From assembly GCF_009695635.1 (NCBI RefSeq), contig NZ_VUNN01000015.1, positions 1 through 59,355 of the forward strand: a DNA stretch of 59,355 nt. Reading direction: 5' to 3'. The translations under genes were made by a program, and so were the position numbers. Position 1 is the stretch's first letter. The number at the start of each line of letters is the position of its first letter. A model generated the notes under the pieces. The model did no database searches, was not told the origin of the DNA, and saw only the letters and a list, made by a program, of their open reading frames with translations. This DNA comes from Bullifex porci. GTDB taxonomy: Bacteria; Spirochaetota; Spirochaetia; Sphaerochaetales; Sphaerochaetaceae. Positions 51,576-59,226 of this stretch are shown one piece after another.

Positions 51576-51598
51576 AGTCAGCTCCTTAAATAAAAGTA

Positions 51599-51627
51599 TT
51601 CATCCCTTGAGCGAGCCAAGGGATGAT
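51599..51627 (-). promoter_or_regulatory. Intercistronic hairpin between livJ and livH
   Basis: CATCCCTTG and CAAGGGATG form a 9-bp stem on an AGCGAGC-type loop with no strong T-run. It probably acts as a partial terminator or mRNA stabiliser, giving excess binding protein. Confidence 0.65.
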
Positions 51628-51649
51628 TATTCTTGAGAACGCTTATTGC

Positions 51650-52810
51650 TTATTTAACTTCAACAAGCTTACCACCGTCAACAGTGTATGCACCAATATA
51701 GATAGGTGTCTGGTTTTCAACACGATAAACACCCTGGTATGCAATTAAGTCACCATTTTCAGCAAAGTTAACAGTACCTGTTACACCCTGATAATCCTTA
51801 ATAGAAGCTACACCATTTCTGATAGCTGTTCTATCTGAGCCAACTTCCTTCATAACCTTGATGTAGATGTTTGTAGCATCAAATGCGTTTGTAGCAAATG
51901 AGTCTGGAGCAACACCAAATGCAGCTGTGTAATCAGCAACAAACTGCTTGTAAGAATCACTCTCTTCAACCTGTGTTGGAGCAATGTAAATAACACCATT
52001 TGTGTAATCACCAGCGAGGTCATAGATTTCAGGGTTTGAGAAACCATCACATGAGAGGAATGGAACGTTTAAGCCAACCTGAGCTGCCTGCTCGAGCTGC
52101 TGAGCCATTTCTACTGTGTAGTTAGGAATATAGATAGCTTCAACGTTAGCAGCCTTAAGCTTTGTGAGCTGTGTCTTGAAGTCCTTATCACCAAGCTGAG
52201 CTGTTTCAACTGCACTTACCTTACCACCGCAAGCTTCAAATGCAGCCTTCATACCTTCGTAAAGCCCCTGTGAATAGTCGTTCTTGATGTAGAGACAACC
52301 AATGTTTCTATATCCAAGTACTTCATAGAAATAGTGACCAGCTACTTCACCCTGGAGACCATCAGATACTACTGTTCTGAATACATAGTCACCAATTGCT
52401 GTAATATCTTTATGTGTAGCAGATGGGCTCATCATTGGGATACCTTCAGCCTGACAGCGTTCACCAACTGCGAATGAAACACCTGTGAATACAGGACCAA
52501 CTAAGCAAGAGATCTTATCTGTAGAAGAAAGCTTTTCAATAGCAGCCATACCCTTTTCCTGGTTACCTTCACTATCTTCAATAATTAACTCGATCTGAGT
52601 ACCATTAATACCGCCCTTAGCGTTAGCCTGATCTACAGCGAGCTTAACTGCCTGAGAACAAAGAATACCATAGTTTGCATTATCACCAGTCATAGGACCA
52701 ATGAAACCGATTTTGTAAGCTGTTGAGCTCTCTGAAGAACCACCAGCAAACAAACAAGCGCTCATTGCAACAAGAGCAAATACAAGAGCAACTTTCTTTA
52801 AAGATCTCAT
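51650..52810 (-). CDS. livJ: Branched-chain amino acid-binding lipoprotein
   Basis: 386 residues, type 1 periplasmic-binding fold of the Leu/Ile/Val family. KVALVFALVAMSACLFAGGSSES is a signal peptide with a lipobox (MSAC) or an alternative cleavage after LFA. YKIGFIGPMTGDNANYG is the conserved first strand, and SPSATHKD and TNAFDATNIYIKV follow. The frame extends to 52864, but GGAGGT precedes the ATG at 52810. It is the first gene of livJ-H-M-G-F, with a promoter at 52856-52884. livK would be an equally good name. Confidence 0.93.
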   Translation of the reverse strand: MRSLKKVALVFALVAMSACLFAGGSSESSTAYKIGFIGPMTGDNANYGILCSQAVKLAVDQANAKGGINGTQIELIIEDSEGNQEKGMAAIEKLSSTDKISCLVGPVFTGVSFAVGERCQAEGIPMMSPSATHKDITAIGDYVFRTVVSDGLQGEVAGHYFYEVLGYRNIGCLYIKNDYSQGLYEGMKAAFEACGGKVSAVETAQLGDKDFKTQLTKLKAANVEAIYIPNYTVEMAQQLEQAAQVGLNVPFLSCDGFSNPEIYDLAGDYTNGVIYIAPTQVEESDSYKQFVADYTAAFGVAPDSFATNAFDATNIYIKVMKEVGSDRTAIRNGVASIKDYQGVTGTVNFAENGDLIAYQGVYRVENQTPIYIGAYTVDGGKLVEVK

Positions 52811-52855
52811 ACCAAAACCTCCAATAGAGATGTACTTTTTTATTTTAATTAGCTT

Positions 52856-52884
52856 TTTATACACGAAATAGAATATTTATGCAA
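52856..52884 (-). promoter_or_regulatory. Predicted promoter of the liv operon
   Basis: TTGCAT (minus strand, 52879-52884), a 17-bp spacer and TATAAA (52856-52861), about 45 nt upstream of the livJ start. Confidence 0.55.
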
Positions 52885-52976
52885 TTAGCATACAACAACA
52901 ATTACCCTCTATTTTTAGGATTTTATAACAATATTTTTATTTTTTATTAATTTATAAATAATTATCGATAAAAAAA

Positions 52977-53747
52977 CTATTCTCTATAGCCTAAATACCT
53001 TAAAACCATATCTATCCAAGATTGGTTTTCTATAAACTCTGTACCAACCTCTCTTGTAGCTGTACTCCATCCATGGCCACCATAAGGAAATATGTGTGCT
53101 TCAAAATCAATTCCATTCCTCTTTAAAGCCATCATATATAGTAGAGAGTTTTCTACAGGAACTGCAGGATCATTCGCACTATGGAAGATAAAGCATGGAA
53201 TAGTATCCTTATCTACTCTCTTTTCAAGTGAGTAATACTCTTCGTCATGACCATCTTGGCAAATATTTTTTATTGATTCTCTATGAGCATACTCACCAGC
53301 TGTAATAACAGGGTAAGCAAGAACTACATTTTTTACCTTGCAATCAAAGCCATCACAAATTTCTTTATTCCAAAGAGTAGCTAATGAAGCAACTAAATGT
53401 CCTCCTGCAGAAAAGCCTACAACAGAGATATTATCTCTATCTACCATCCATTCCTTACTATTTTGCTTTATTATGTCTACACACTCTGCAAGCTCTCTTA
53501 CAGGGCTCTCTGTTTTAATACTCTCTCCAATAGAATAATAAAGAATAAATACATTGTAGCCCCTTGCAAAGAACTTAAAGCCAACAGGCTCTGCCTCTCT
53601 TGGAGAGAGATGCATATATGCACCTCCTGGACATACAATCATTACTGGATGGCTTTCAACGCTATCACATACGCTTGATAAATCCTCATGTAAATATGCT
53701 TTTACAACTCTTTTATTTCTTCCAACTGTAAAGTCAAATACTTTCAC
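52977..53747 (-). CDS. Alpha/beta hydrolase, acetyl-xylan-esterase-like (BD-FAE type)
   Basis: 256 residues, cytoplasmic (no signal peptide). The oxyanion region is VCPGGAYMHLSPREAEP, the nucleophile elbow is VVGFSAGGHLVASL (Ser near 115), the acid is in FHSANDPAVPVENS, and the catalytic His is in YGGHGWS. Such small enzymes remove acetyl or similar ester groups from sugars taken up by the cell. Its start overlaps the ribokinase stop by 14 nt, so sugar ester processing followed by phosphorylation is a reasonable guess. Confidence 0.85.
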   Translation of the reverse strand: MKVFDFTVGRNKRVVKAYLHEDLSSVCDSVESHPVMIVCPGGAYMHLSPREAEPVGFKFFARGYNVFILYYSIGESIKTESPVRELAECVDIIKQNSKEWMVDRDNISVVGFSAGGHLVASLATLWNKEICDGFDCKVKNVVLAYPVITAGEYAHRESIKNICQDGHDEEYYSLEKRVDKDTIPCFIFHSANDPAVPVENSLLYMMALKRNGIDFEAHIFPYGGHGWSTATREVGTEFIENQSWIDMVLRYLGYRE

Positions 53748-54630
53748 CTAAAAAACTCCTTACCTCATCATAGTATGGAACACTATCCATAGCTCCCTTT
53801 CTACTAACAGCTATTGCAGAAGCAGCACTCGCCCACTTAAGAGCATCTATTGCACCTTCTCCATCTATTAGCTTTTTCAAGAAATATCCAATAAAGGTAT
53901 CTCCAGCAGCTGTAGTATCAACACTATCAACCTTAAAGCAAGCTTGATGATAAACCTTACTACCATCATAATAAAGAGAGCCCTTATCTCCGAGCGTCAT
54001 TAAAATTTTACACTTTGGATATTTTTGACAAAGAGTATTTAAAATCTCCTCAAAATCTCCATCAGTTAAAGCTAAAGCAGCACCCTCTATTTCATTAACA
54101 ACTAGTAATGTAATTTTATCAAGAGGAAGCTTAAATACATCTTCATCCATAGGAGCAGGATTAAAGCAAATATTTATACCCTTTTCAGAGGCTCTATTTA
54201 TAATATATTCAAGCTCATTTATCTCATTTTGTATTACAAGCCAATCTCCTGCATCAAAATTAGAAAGGACACTATCAACCTCGATTTTTAAGATATTTTT
54301 GTTTTCACCTGAAAATAAAATGATAGAGTTTTGTCCCTCATCATCAACTTGGATTATAGCATTCCCGCTTTGATTATCTGTAACTATAGTAAGAGAGGTA
54401 TCAACACCAAAGCTCTTTAGCTTATCAAGAATAAAGGCTCCATCTGTACCTAGCTTTCCACTATGAAAGACTCTTAAGCCCGCTTTTGCTAAAGCAGCAC
54501 TTTGGTTTGCACCCTTTCCACCTGCGCCCTTAATAACACTGTAGGAGGAAATAGTTTCTCCCTCCTTTACTATATGATTTACACGATATGTAATATCTAT
54601 ATTTAAAGAACCATAGCAAAGAACCTTCAT
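53734..54630 (-). CDS. rbsK: Ribokinase-type PfkB sugar kinase
   Basis: 298 residues of the PfkB family. The N-terminal signature is YSVIKGAGGKGANQSAALAKAG. The C-terminal signature with the catalytic base is DTTAAGDTFIGYFLKKL. The first strand CYGSLNIDITYRV and motif SGNAIIQVDDEGQNSIIL match ribokinases, so ribose is the best substrate guess, but other pentoses are possible. No rbs transporter is adjacent. It is co-transcribed with the overlapping esterase. Confidence 0.82.
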   Translation of the reverse strand: MKVLCYGSLNIDITYRVNHIVKEGETISSYSVIKGAGGKGANQSAALAKAGLRVFHSGKLGTDGAFILDKLKSFGVDTSLTIVTDNQSGNAIIQVDDEGQNSIILFSGENKNILKIEVDSVLSNFDAGDWLVIQNEINELEYIINRASEKGINICFNPAPMDEDVFKLPLDKITLLVVNEIEGAALALTDGDFEEILNTLCQKYPKCKILMTLGDKGSLYYDGSKVYHQACFKVDSVDTTAAGDTFIGYFLKKLIDGEGAIDALKWASAASAIAVSRKGAMDSVPYYDEVRSFLGESI

Positions 54631-54671
54631 ACTTTAGCCTCACAGAAAGAATAATAAACTATAGATAAGAA

Positions 54672-54704
54672 AAAAGGTACTCCAAAATATATTGAAGTAC
54701 CTTT
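54672..54704 (-). terminator. Terminator after the outer-membrane protein gene
   Basis: AAGGTACTTCAA and the imperfect complement TTGGAGTACCTT pair on the minus strand, followed by TTTTCTT, 40 nt past the stop of the gene at 54746-55768. Confidence 0.85.
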
Positions 54705-54745
54705 TGTATTATGGAATTTTTCTCCCGAAAAATTGGAAGACCTTA

Positions 54746-55768
54746 TTAGAAAGTTATATAAGAAGCAAATCTAACGTATCCACTATTCTTGAAATCTTTG
54801 AAGTTATCTACACCAAGCTTAACATTAAGAGTGATGTTTGCAAGCTGTGTTGTTGCACCAACTGAAGCACCAACTGTTACATCAGCTAAATTAACTAATG
54901 CAAGACCTGCGCTTAATGTTGTAGGAGCCTTCTCAGCTGGGAGTACATATGATAAGCCTGCATATAAATTGTTCTTTTCGCTCTTTCTGATGAATTCAGC
55001 AAAGCCAGAAACTGACTTGTAACCACCAGCAACTGTTGCATAGTAAGCACCATTATTAAAATTATTAACGTTAGCAATAATCTGACCAGAAACTGCTAAG
55101 TCAAAGTCGAGATCAGCAAGAGTCTTAACATCTACTAAAGCAGCAGCCTGGAAATTATTTGTGCCTGCAGCCTGGTTAATACCATAAGCGACAGCAGCTC
55201 TAATACCATCAACTGGAGAAACCTTAGCTTCAACGAGACCTAACTGAGAACCAGTTGTGAATGAACCCCATGCACTAACTGTTACATATTTGTCATAAGA
55301 AACAGAAGCACCAATTGGCATTACATTTCTCTCAGCATTTAACTTAATATTATCTTCATTATCCTGAGGATCTAAGTAAGCCCAGTTGTAGCTTGTGCTG
55401 AATGACTGGTTACCAACATAGAGCTCTACAGCAACAGGAAGGCTAACACTTAATGTATCTTCAACTAACTTAGATGCTTTAACTGTAGCATAAGCGTTAA
55501 TTGGCTGTCTTACACCTGTTGTAAAAGATGCATCACCATCAAGAGTAATCTTATCCATTCTGAGTTCGCCATTTACATAATCAGAAGCAAGCTTAATCTT
55601 GAATCTACCACCATATGTAGAATCAAGATTTAAATAGTCCTTATTTTCAACTGTACCGTTGAAATTAACCTTATAGCCGAAACCAAGTTCGCCAGTCAAT
55701 GAGACATCTGCAAACAAACAAGCTGATGCAAGAAGTACTACGAGTAGAAGTGAGATTGTTTTTTTCAT
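54746..55768 (-). CDS. Outer-membrane beta-barrel protein candidate (porin-like)
   Basis: 340 residues. The signal peptide is KKTISLLLVVLLASACLFAD; the Cys could make a lipoprotein, but cleavage after LFA followed by DVSLTGELGFGYKVNF is the porin style. The mature part is a series of amphipathic strands ending in a terminal Phe (FASYITF), the classical signal for outer-membrane insertion. There is no Cys in the mature part. Codon use is more C-ending than in other unknown genes, suggesting high expression. It has its own terminator. A spirochaete major porin is plausible; the specific family is not recognised. Confidence 0.7.
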   Translation of the reverse strand: MKKTISLLLVVLLASACLFADVSLTGELGFGYKVNFNGTVENKDYLNLDSTYGGRFKIKLASDYVNGELRMDKITLDGDASFTTGVRQPINAYATVKASKLVEDTLSVSLPVAVELYVGNQSFSTSYNWAYLDPQDNEDNIKLNAERNVMPIGASVSYDKYVTVSAWGSFTTGSQLGLVEAKVSPVDGIRAAVAYGINQAAGTNNFQAAALVDVKTLADLDFDLAVSGQIIANVNNFNNGAYYATVAGGYKSVSGFAEFIRKSEKNNLYAGLSYVLPAEKAPTTLSAGLALVNLADVTVGASVGATTQLANITLNVKLGVDNFKDFKNSGYVRFASYITF

Positions 55769-55934
55769 TTTTCAATACTCCGTTTTTTTATAGATTTTGT
55801 AGAAATCGTCTCATGAATATTTGTAGCCAGTATGATATATAAATGTTCGCAATCTATATTAATTATGGAGATTATTGAGCTTTATGAAGAATATGGAGGA
55901 TTTTATATATTTTGTGTGTGCGAAGTGTAACTTA

Positions 55935-55963
55935 TTGATATTCAAGTGCATTCTAGATAAATT
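55935..55963 (+). promoter_or_regulatory. Predicted promoter of yfcE; near-leaderless start
   Basis: TTGATA (55935-55940), a 17-bp spacer and TAAATT (55958-55963). The -10 box ends 8 nt before the ATG at 55972, and no ribosome binding site is present. Confidence 0.5.
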
Positions 55964-55971
55964 CAAAGCAT

Positions 55972-56511
55972 ATGAAAGCACTTATTTTTTCAGATATCCA
56001 TGGTAGTGAGAACGCCATGTTAAGAGTTGATGAGCTTATTAAGAAGCACAATCCTGATTTAATTATCCTTCTTGGAGACCTATTATACCATGGTCCAAGA
56101 AATGATTTACCTTTAGGCTATCACCCAAAGGGTGTAATACCTTTATTAAATAAATATAAAGATAAAATAATAGCTGTAAGGGGAAATTGTGAAGCTGAGG
56201 TTGACCAAATGGTACTAGAATTTCCATGTATGAGTACCTATTCAGAGGTATTTGTTGATGGTTTAAAATTAACATTAACACATGGACACATATATAATGA
56301 GGAAAAGATAGTTCCTGGAGCCTCTATCATGCTTTATGGACACACTCACATTCCAGTTTGTCATAAAAAGAATGATATAATCTTCTTTAATCCTGGCTCA
56401 ACTTCTATTCCAAAGGGAGGAAATAAAGCCTCCTTTGGAATATATGAAAACAAAACACTCTCTGTTTTAGATTTAATTGATGAAAAGCAAATGCTAACAC
56501 TCTCTATTTAA
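55972..56511 (+). CDS. yfcE: YfcE-type metallophosphodiesterase
   Basis: 179 residues, calcineurin-like fold. The metal ligands are in FSDIHGS, LLGDLLYHG, RGNCE, LTHGHIY and YGHTHIP, all present. E. coli YfcE (184 residues) cleaves small phosphodiesters; the natural substrate is unknown. It is convergent with the histidine kinase gene and overlaps it by 8 nt. Confidence 0.92.
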   Translation: MKALIFSDIHGSENAMLRVDELIKKHNPDLIILLGDLLYHGPRNDLPLGYHPKGVIPLLNKYKDKIIAVRGNCEAEVDQMVLEFPCMSTYSEVFVDGLKLTLTHGHIYNEEKIVPGASIMLYGHTHIPVCHKKNDIIFFNPGSTSIPKGGNKASFGIYENKTLSVLDLIDEKQMLTLSI

Positions 56512-57997
56512 AGGAGAGTGTTACAACTACATATTCTCCTTCTTGTGAGATAGTAGCCTTTCCACCATGAAGATTCATAATTTGACCTGTAATAGGAAGA
56601 CCAAGTCCTGAGCCTCCCTCATGTCTACTTAAATCACCTCTAGCCCAAGGCTCGAAGAAGTCTGGAAGTGGATCTGGGAGCTTACCCTTATTTTTAATCG
56701 TTATAATGCTATCACTAACATATAAATCAATTTGATCACTACCACTTTGTATTGCGTTATTTAAAACCTCACATAGAGCTCTAGAAGCAAGATTTGTATC
56801 TAAGACTAAAGGAGAGTTATTATCTAAGTGTACATCAACCTTCTTAGAATCCTTGAATTGGCTTATTACACTATCGACGAAATCAAAGGAGCCAACCTCC
56901 TCCTTATTTGCCTTACAATCAGGAGAGAGTAAGAATGCATAGTACTTAATTGCACTTATTCTGCTAGTTAGTACATCACACTCCTTTTTCATTTGCTTAA
57001 GTAAATCCGCATTGATTGGGAAAATTCCATCTATAGATGCATCAAGAAGCATATTTAAGCTGGTAAGAGGAGTATTTAGGTCATGGCTAATTGATCTAAT
57101 CCACTCCTTTCTTGAATCCTGGTGCCTTCTAAGATTATTACCTAGCTCAACAATAGAGTCTGAAATACTTTGTAGCTCCATACTCTTTTGGGACCCGATC
57201 TCAACATCAAATTCATTATTTGAAAGCTTCTTTAATGAAGTTTGGATTTGCTTTATCGATTTTTCATTTCGCTTTGAAATAACATATGAAATTAATAGGG
57301 ATACAATAACTGCTATTGGAAGGAATGTAACAATTACAAGAGCTGAAGTATCTAGGATATATCTAGTAGGACCATATTTTCTAGCTGTCATAACTAAAAT
57401 ATCATAGTAGCCCTTAACCTCTCCATTACTCTTTATTACTACAGAGGCTGCTATATCACGTGCTTGAACCTCTAGAGGTACTGTATACTTTTGTTCTATT
57501 GAAGCAACCTCTTCATTTACATAAAAGATAAAGGTTCCATCAGCCTGTCTATCTACATTAAATTCATATAAATCTATATCTGTATTGATTTCTCTCATCG
57601 ATGATATATCTAAATTTGCAATTGAATTTACCATCAATTGACTATTAATCATCGAAGGGTCATTTATACTATTTTTTACTTTATCACCATTAGGAAGAGT
57701 TCCATAAATAATTTGGAATAACCCCTTTGCATCTCTAAATATTAAACCAGATATTCTATCATCAGCACACTCTAGGATAGTATTAATCATCCTATCTGGT
57801 GTTGGGTTATCATATGTGCTTAGTTCTTCTTTTATTCTTTTTACATATTCACCGGCAGCATATTTAGGCCAAGTATTCATTGCATGCTTATTAGATGCAT
57901 AAATAAATAGTAGCTGCAAAGCAATAATAAATATTGAAAGTAGAAAGATAGGGAAAAATAGCCTAAGAAAGTAATGTCTAATATGACCTTTATTCAT
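56504..57997 (-). CDS. Membrane sensor histidine kinase (class I)
   Basis: 497 residues. The first membrane helix (FLRLFFPIFLLSIFIIALQLLFIYAS) is at about 8-35. An extracytoplasmic sensor of about 175 residues follows, then the second helix (LVIVTFLPIAVIVSLLISYVI) near 220-240 and a HAMP segment. The phosphorylated His is near 305 in SISHDLNTPLTSL, and the ATPase N and G boxes end in GGSGLGLPITGQIMNLHGG. It is 6 nt downstream of its OmpR-type regulator on the same strand. The ligand is unknown. Confidence 0.93.
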   Translation of the reverse strand: MNKGHIRHYFLRLFFPIFLLSIFIIALQLLFIYASNKHAMNTWPKYAAGEYVKRIKEELSTYDNPTPDRMINTILECADDRISGLIFRDAKGLFQIIYGTLPNGDKVKNSINDPSMINSQLMVNSIANLDISSMREINTDIDLYEFNVDRQADGTFIFYVNEEVASIEQKYTVPLEVQARDIAASVVIKSNGEVKGYYDILVMTARKYGPTRYILDTSALVIVTFLPIAVIVSLLISYVISKRNEKSIKQIQTSLKKLSNNEFDVEIGSQKSMELQSISDSIVELGNNLRRHQDSRKEWIRSISHDLNTPLTSLNMLLDASIDGIFPINADLLKQMKKECDVLTSRISAIKYYAFLLSPDCKANKEEVGSFDFVDSVISQFKDSKKVDVHLDNNSPLVLDTNLASRALCEVLNNAIQSGSDQIDLYVSDSIITIKNKGKLPDPLPDFFEPWARGDLSRHEGGSGLGLPITGQIMNLHGGKATISQEGEYVVVTLSFK

Positions 57998-58003
57998 AAG
58001 AGC

Positions 58004-58696
58004 TTATACCTTCTTACCTGTAAAACGGTAACCATACCCTCTTACAGTCTCTATCCAATTTCCACTCTTCAGCTTAGCTCTAATATTTTTAATATGTGTA
58101 TCTACTACTCTCTCATATGATTCAAAGGAGTAATCAAAGCACTCCTCTAATATTTGAGAACGAGTTATTAACACACCAGCATTGGAAGAAAGGTAGGAAA
58201 CTATTCGCCATTCAGCTGCTGTTAATATAATTTCTTCACCATCTATTGTTAGTTGATGCTGTAAGGAATCGATTATAAGCTCATGATTATCATCTGAAAA
58301 GGTAACGATATCACTCTTTTCACTTGAAGAGGAATCTACTCTTCTAAAAAGAGCAGCAACTCTTAGCACAAGCTCCTTTGGAGAAAAGGGTTTTGTTATA
58401 TAGTCATCACAGCCTAGCTCAAAGCCAAGAATTCTATCTGACTCCTCAACTCTAGCTGTTAGGAAGATTACTGGAAGCTCAGGATACTCCTTTTTAATCT
58501 CCTTAATAAACATAAAGCCATCACCATCTGGTACCATGACATCTTGAATTATTAAATCTGGAGTTTTCTCACATATAGCCTTTCTAGCATCCTGAATTAG
58601 TGCAAAGCCCTTAGCTGAGTATCCACTTAACTCTAAATATTGTACTACACCACTTCTGATAACATCATGATCTTCAACGACATATATTTCTTTCAT
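58004..58696 (-). CDS. OmpR/PhoB-family response regulator
   Basis: 230 residues. Receiver domain with acidic residues in VVEDHD, Asp52 in LIIQDVMVPDGDG, and Lys in DYITKPFSPKEL. The C-terminal winged helix has LTAAEWRIVSYLSSNAG, and THIKNIRAKL is the recognition helix, followed by IETVRGYGYRFTG. It is co-transcribed with the histidine kinase downstream. A very similar but truncated gene lies directly upstream (58777-59005). Confidence 0.95.
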   Translation of the reverse strand: MKEIYVVEDHDVIRSGVVQYLELSGYSAKGFALIQDARKAICEKTPDLIIQDVMVPDGDGFMFIKEIKKEYPELPVIFLTARVEESDRILGFELGCDDYITKPFSPKELVLRVAALFRRVDSSSSEKSDIVTFSDDNHELIIDSLQHQLTIDGEEIILTAAEWRIVSYLSSNAGVLITRSQILEECFDYSFESYERVVDTHIKNIRAKLKSGNWIETVRGYGYRFTGKKV

Positions 58697-58776
58697 ACAA
58701 TATTTATATATACTTGTAAGGTTTATTTTTTCAACTCATATCACGACAAATACATAAAAAATACAAGTTCATTACA

Positions 58777-59005
58777 TTAATCAAGCTTTTTTACACCTGT
58801 AAAGCGATATCCATACCCTCTTACTGTTTCTATCCATGATAACCCAGTATGACCAAGCTTTGATCTAATATTTTTAATATGTGTATCGATAATTCTATCG
58901 TAGCTCTCTCTATTATATTCAAAGCACTCATCTATCAGCTGAGTACGGCTAATAACATTTCCATAGTTTGCTGATAATACTTTTATTATTCTCCACTCTG
59001 CACCA
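58777..59005 (-). pseudogene. 3' fragment of a second OmpR/PhoB response-regulator gene, cut by an IS end
   Basis: Only the winged-helix domain remains: NGAEWRIIKVLSANYGN to the end, with DTHIKNIRSKL and IETVRGYGYRFTG. It is closely similar to the domain of the intact gene next door, so the two arose by duplication. At 59006 the sequence changes abruptly to GC-rich insertion-sequence DNA. The missing receiver domain is not found on the far side of that DNA. The frame runs on into the insertion to 59067 but makes no sense there. It is not functional as a phosphorylation-controlled regulator. Confidence 0.85.
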
Positions 59006-59226
59006 TTGACGTACTCCCACGGGCAAGCCCATGGGAATCTGGCCATGGTAACGACGGCTGCACTCAAAAGGGCGTCTTACACCGTCTCTGGCCCGCGAGA
59101 CCCGTCCGGCCTCGCCTTATAGTTTAGGCGTCCTTCGTCTGTTCCATTCGGTTCATGATACGCTTTGCCTCGGCGAGAATGTTCACCGCGGCATTCACAT
59201 CCCTGTCGTGATACACCCCGCATTCT
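59006..59226 (-). mobile_element. Right-end remnant of an IS200/IS605-family element with tnpB tail
   Basis: About 220 bp of GC-rich DNA in an AT-rich context. On the minus strand it begins with the last 33 codons of a TnpB-type gene, containing HDRDVNAAVNILAEAKR (the family C-terminus), with a stop at 59124-59126. A GC-rich tail of about 118 nt follows. The end is the hairpin CCCATGGGCTTGCCCGTGGG (59016-59035), then GTACGTCAA. An end hairpin followed by TCAA is the right-end style of IS605-type elements. The rest of tnpB and the left end are absent; an in-frame stop lies just upstream at about 59237. Confidence 0.85.
59124..59226 (-). pseudogene. tnpB: 3' end of tnpB (RNA-guided nuclease), truncated
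   Basis: The frame reads ECGVYHDRDVNAAVNILA, then EAKRIMNRMEQTKDA and a stop. This is the final zinc-finger Cys and the DRD-x-NAA-x-NI segment of TnpB, which holds the last RuvC aspartate. The N-terminal 350 or so residues are missing, so it is inactive. Confidence 0.8.

Noticed and set aside
55865-55930. 21-codon reading frame MEIIELYEEYGGFYIFCVCEV upstream of yfcE
   Set aside because: No ribosome binding site, no promoter in the right place and AT-rich chance composition.
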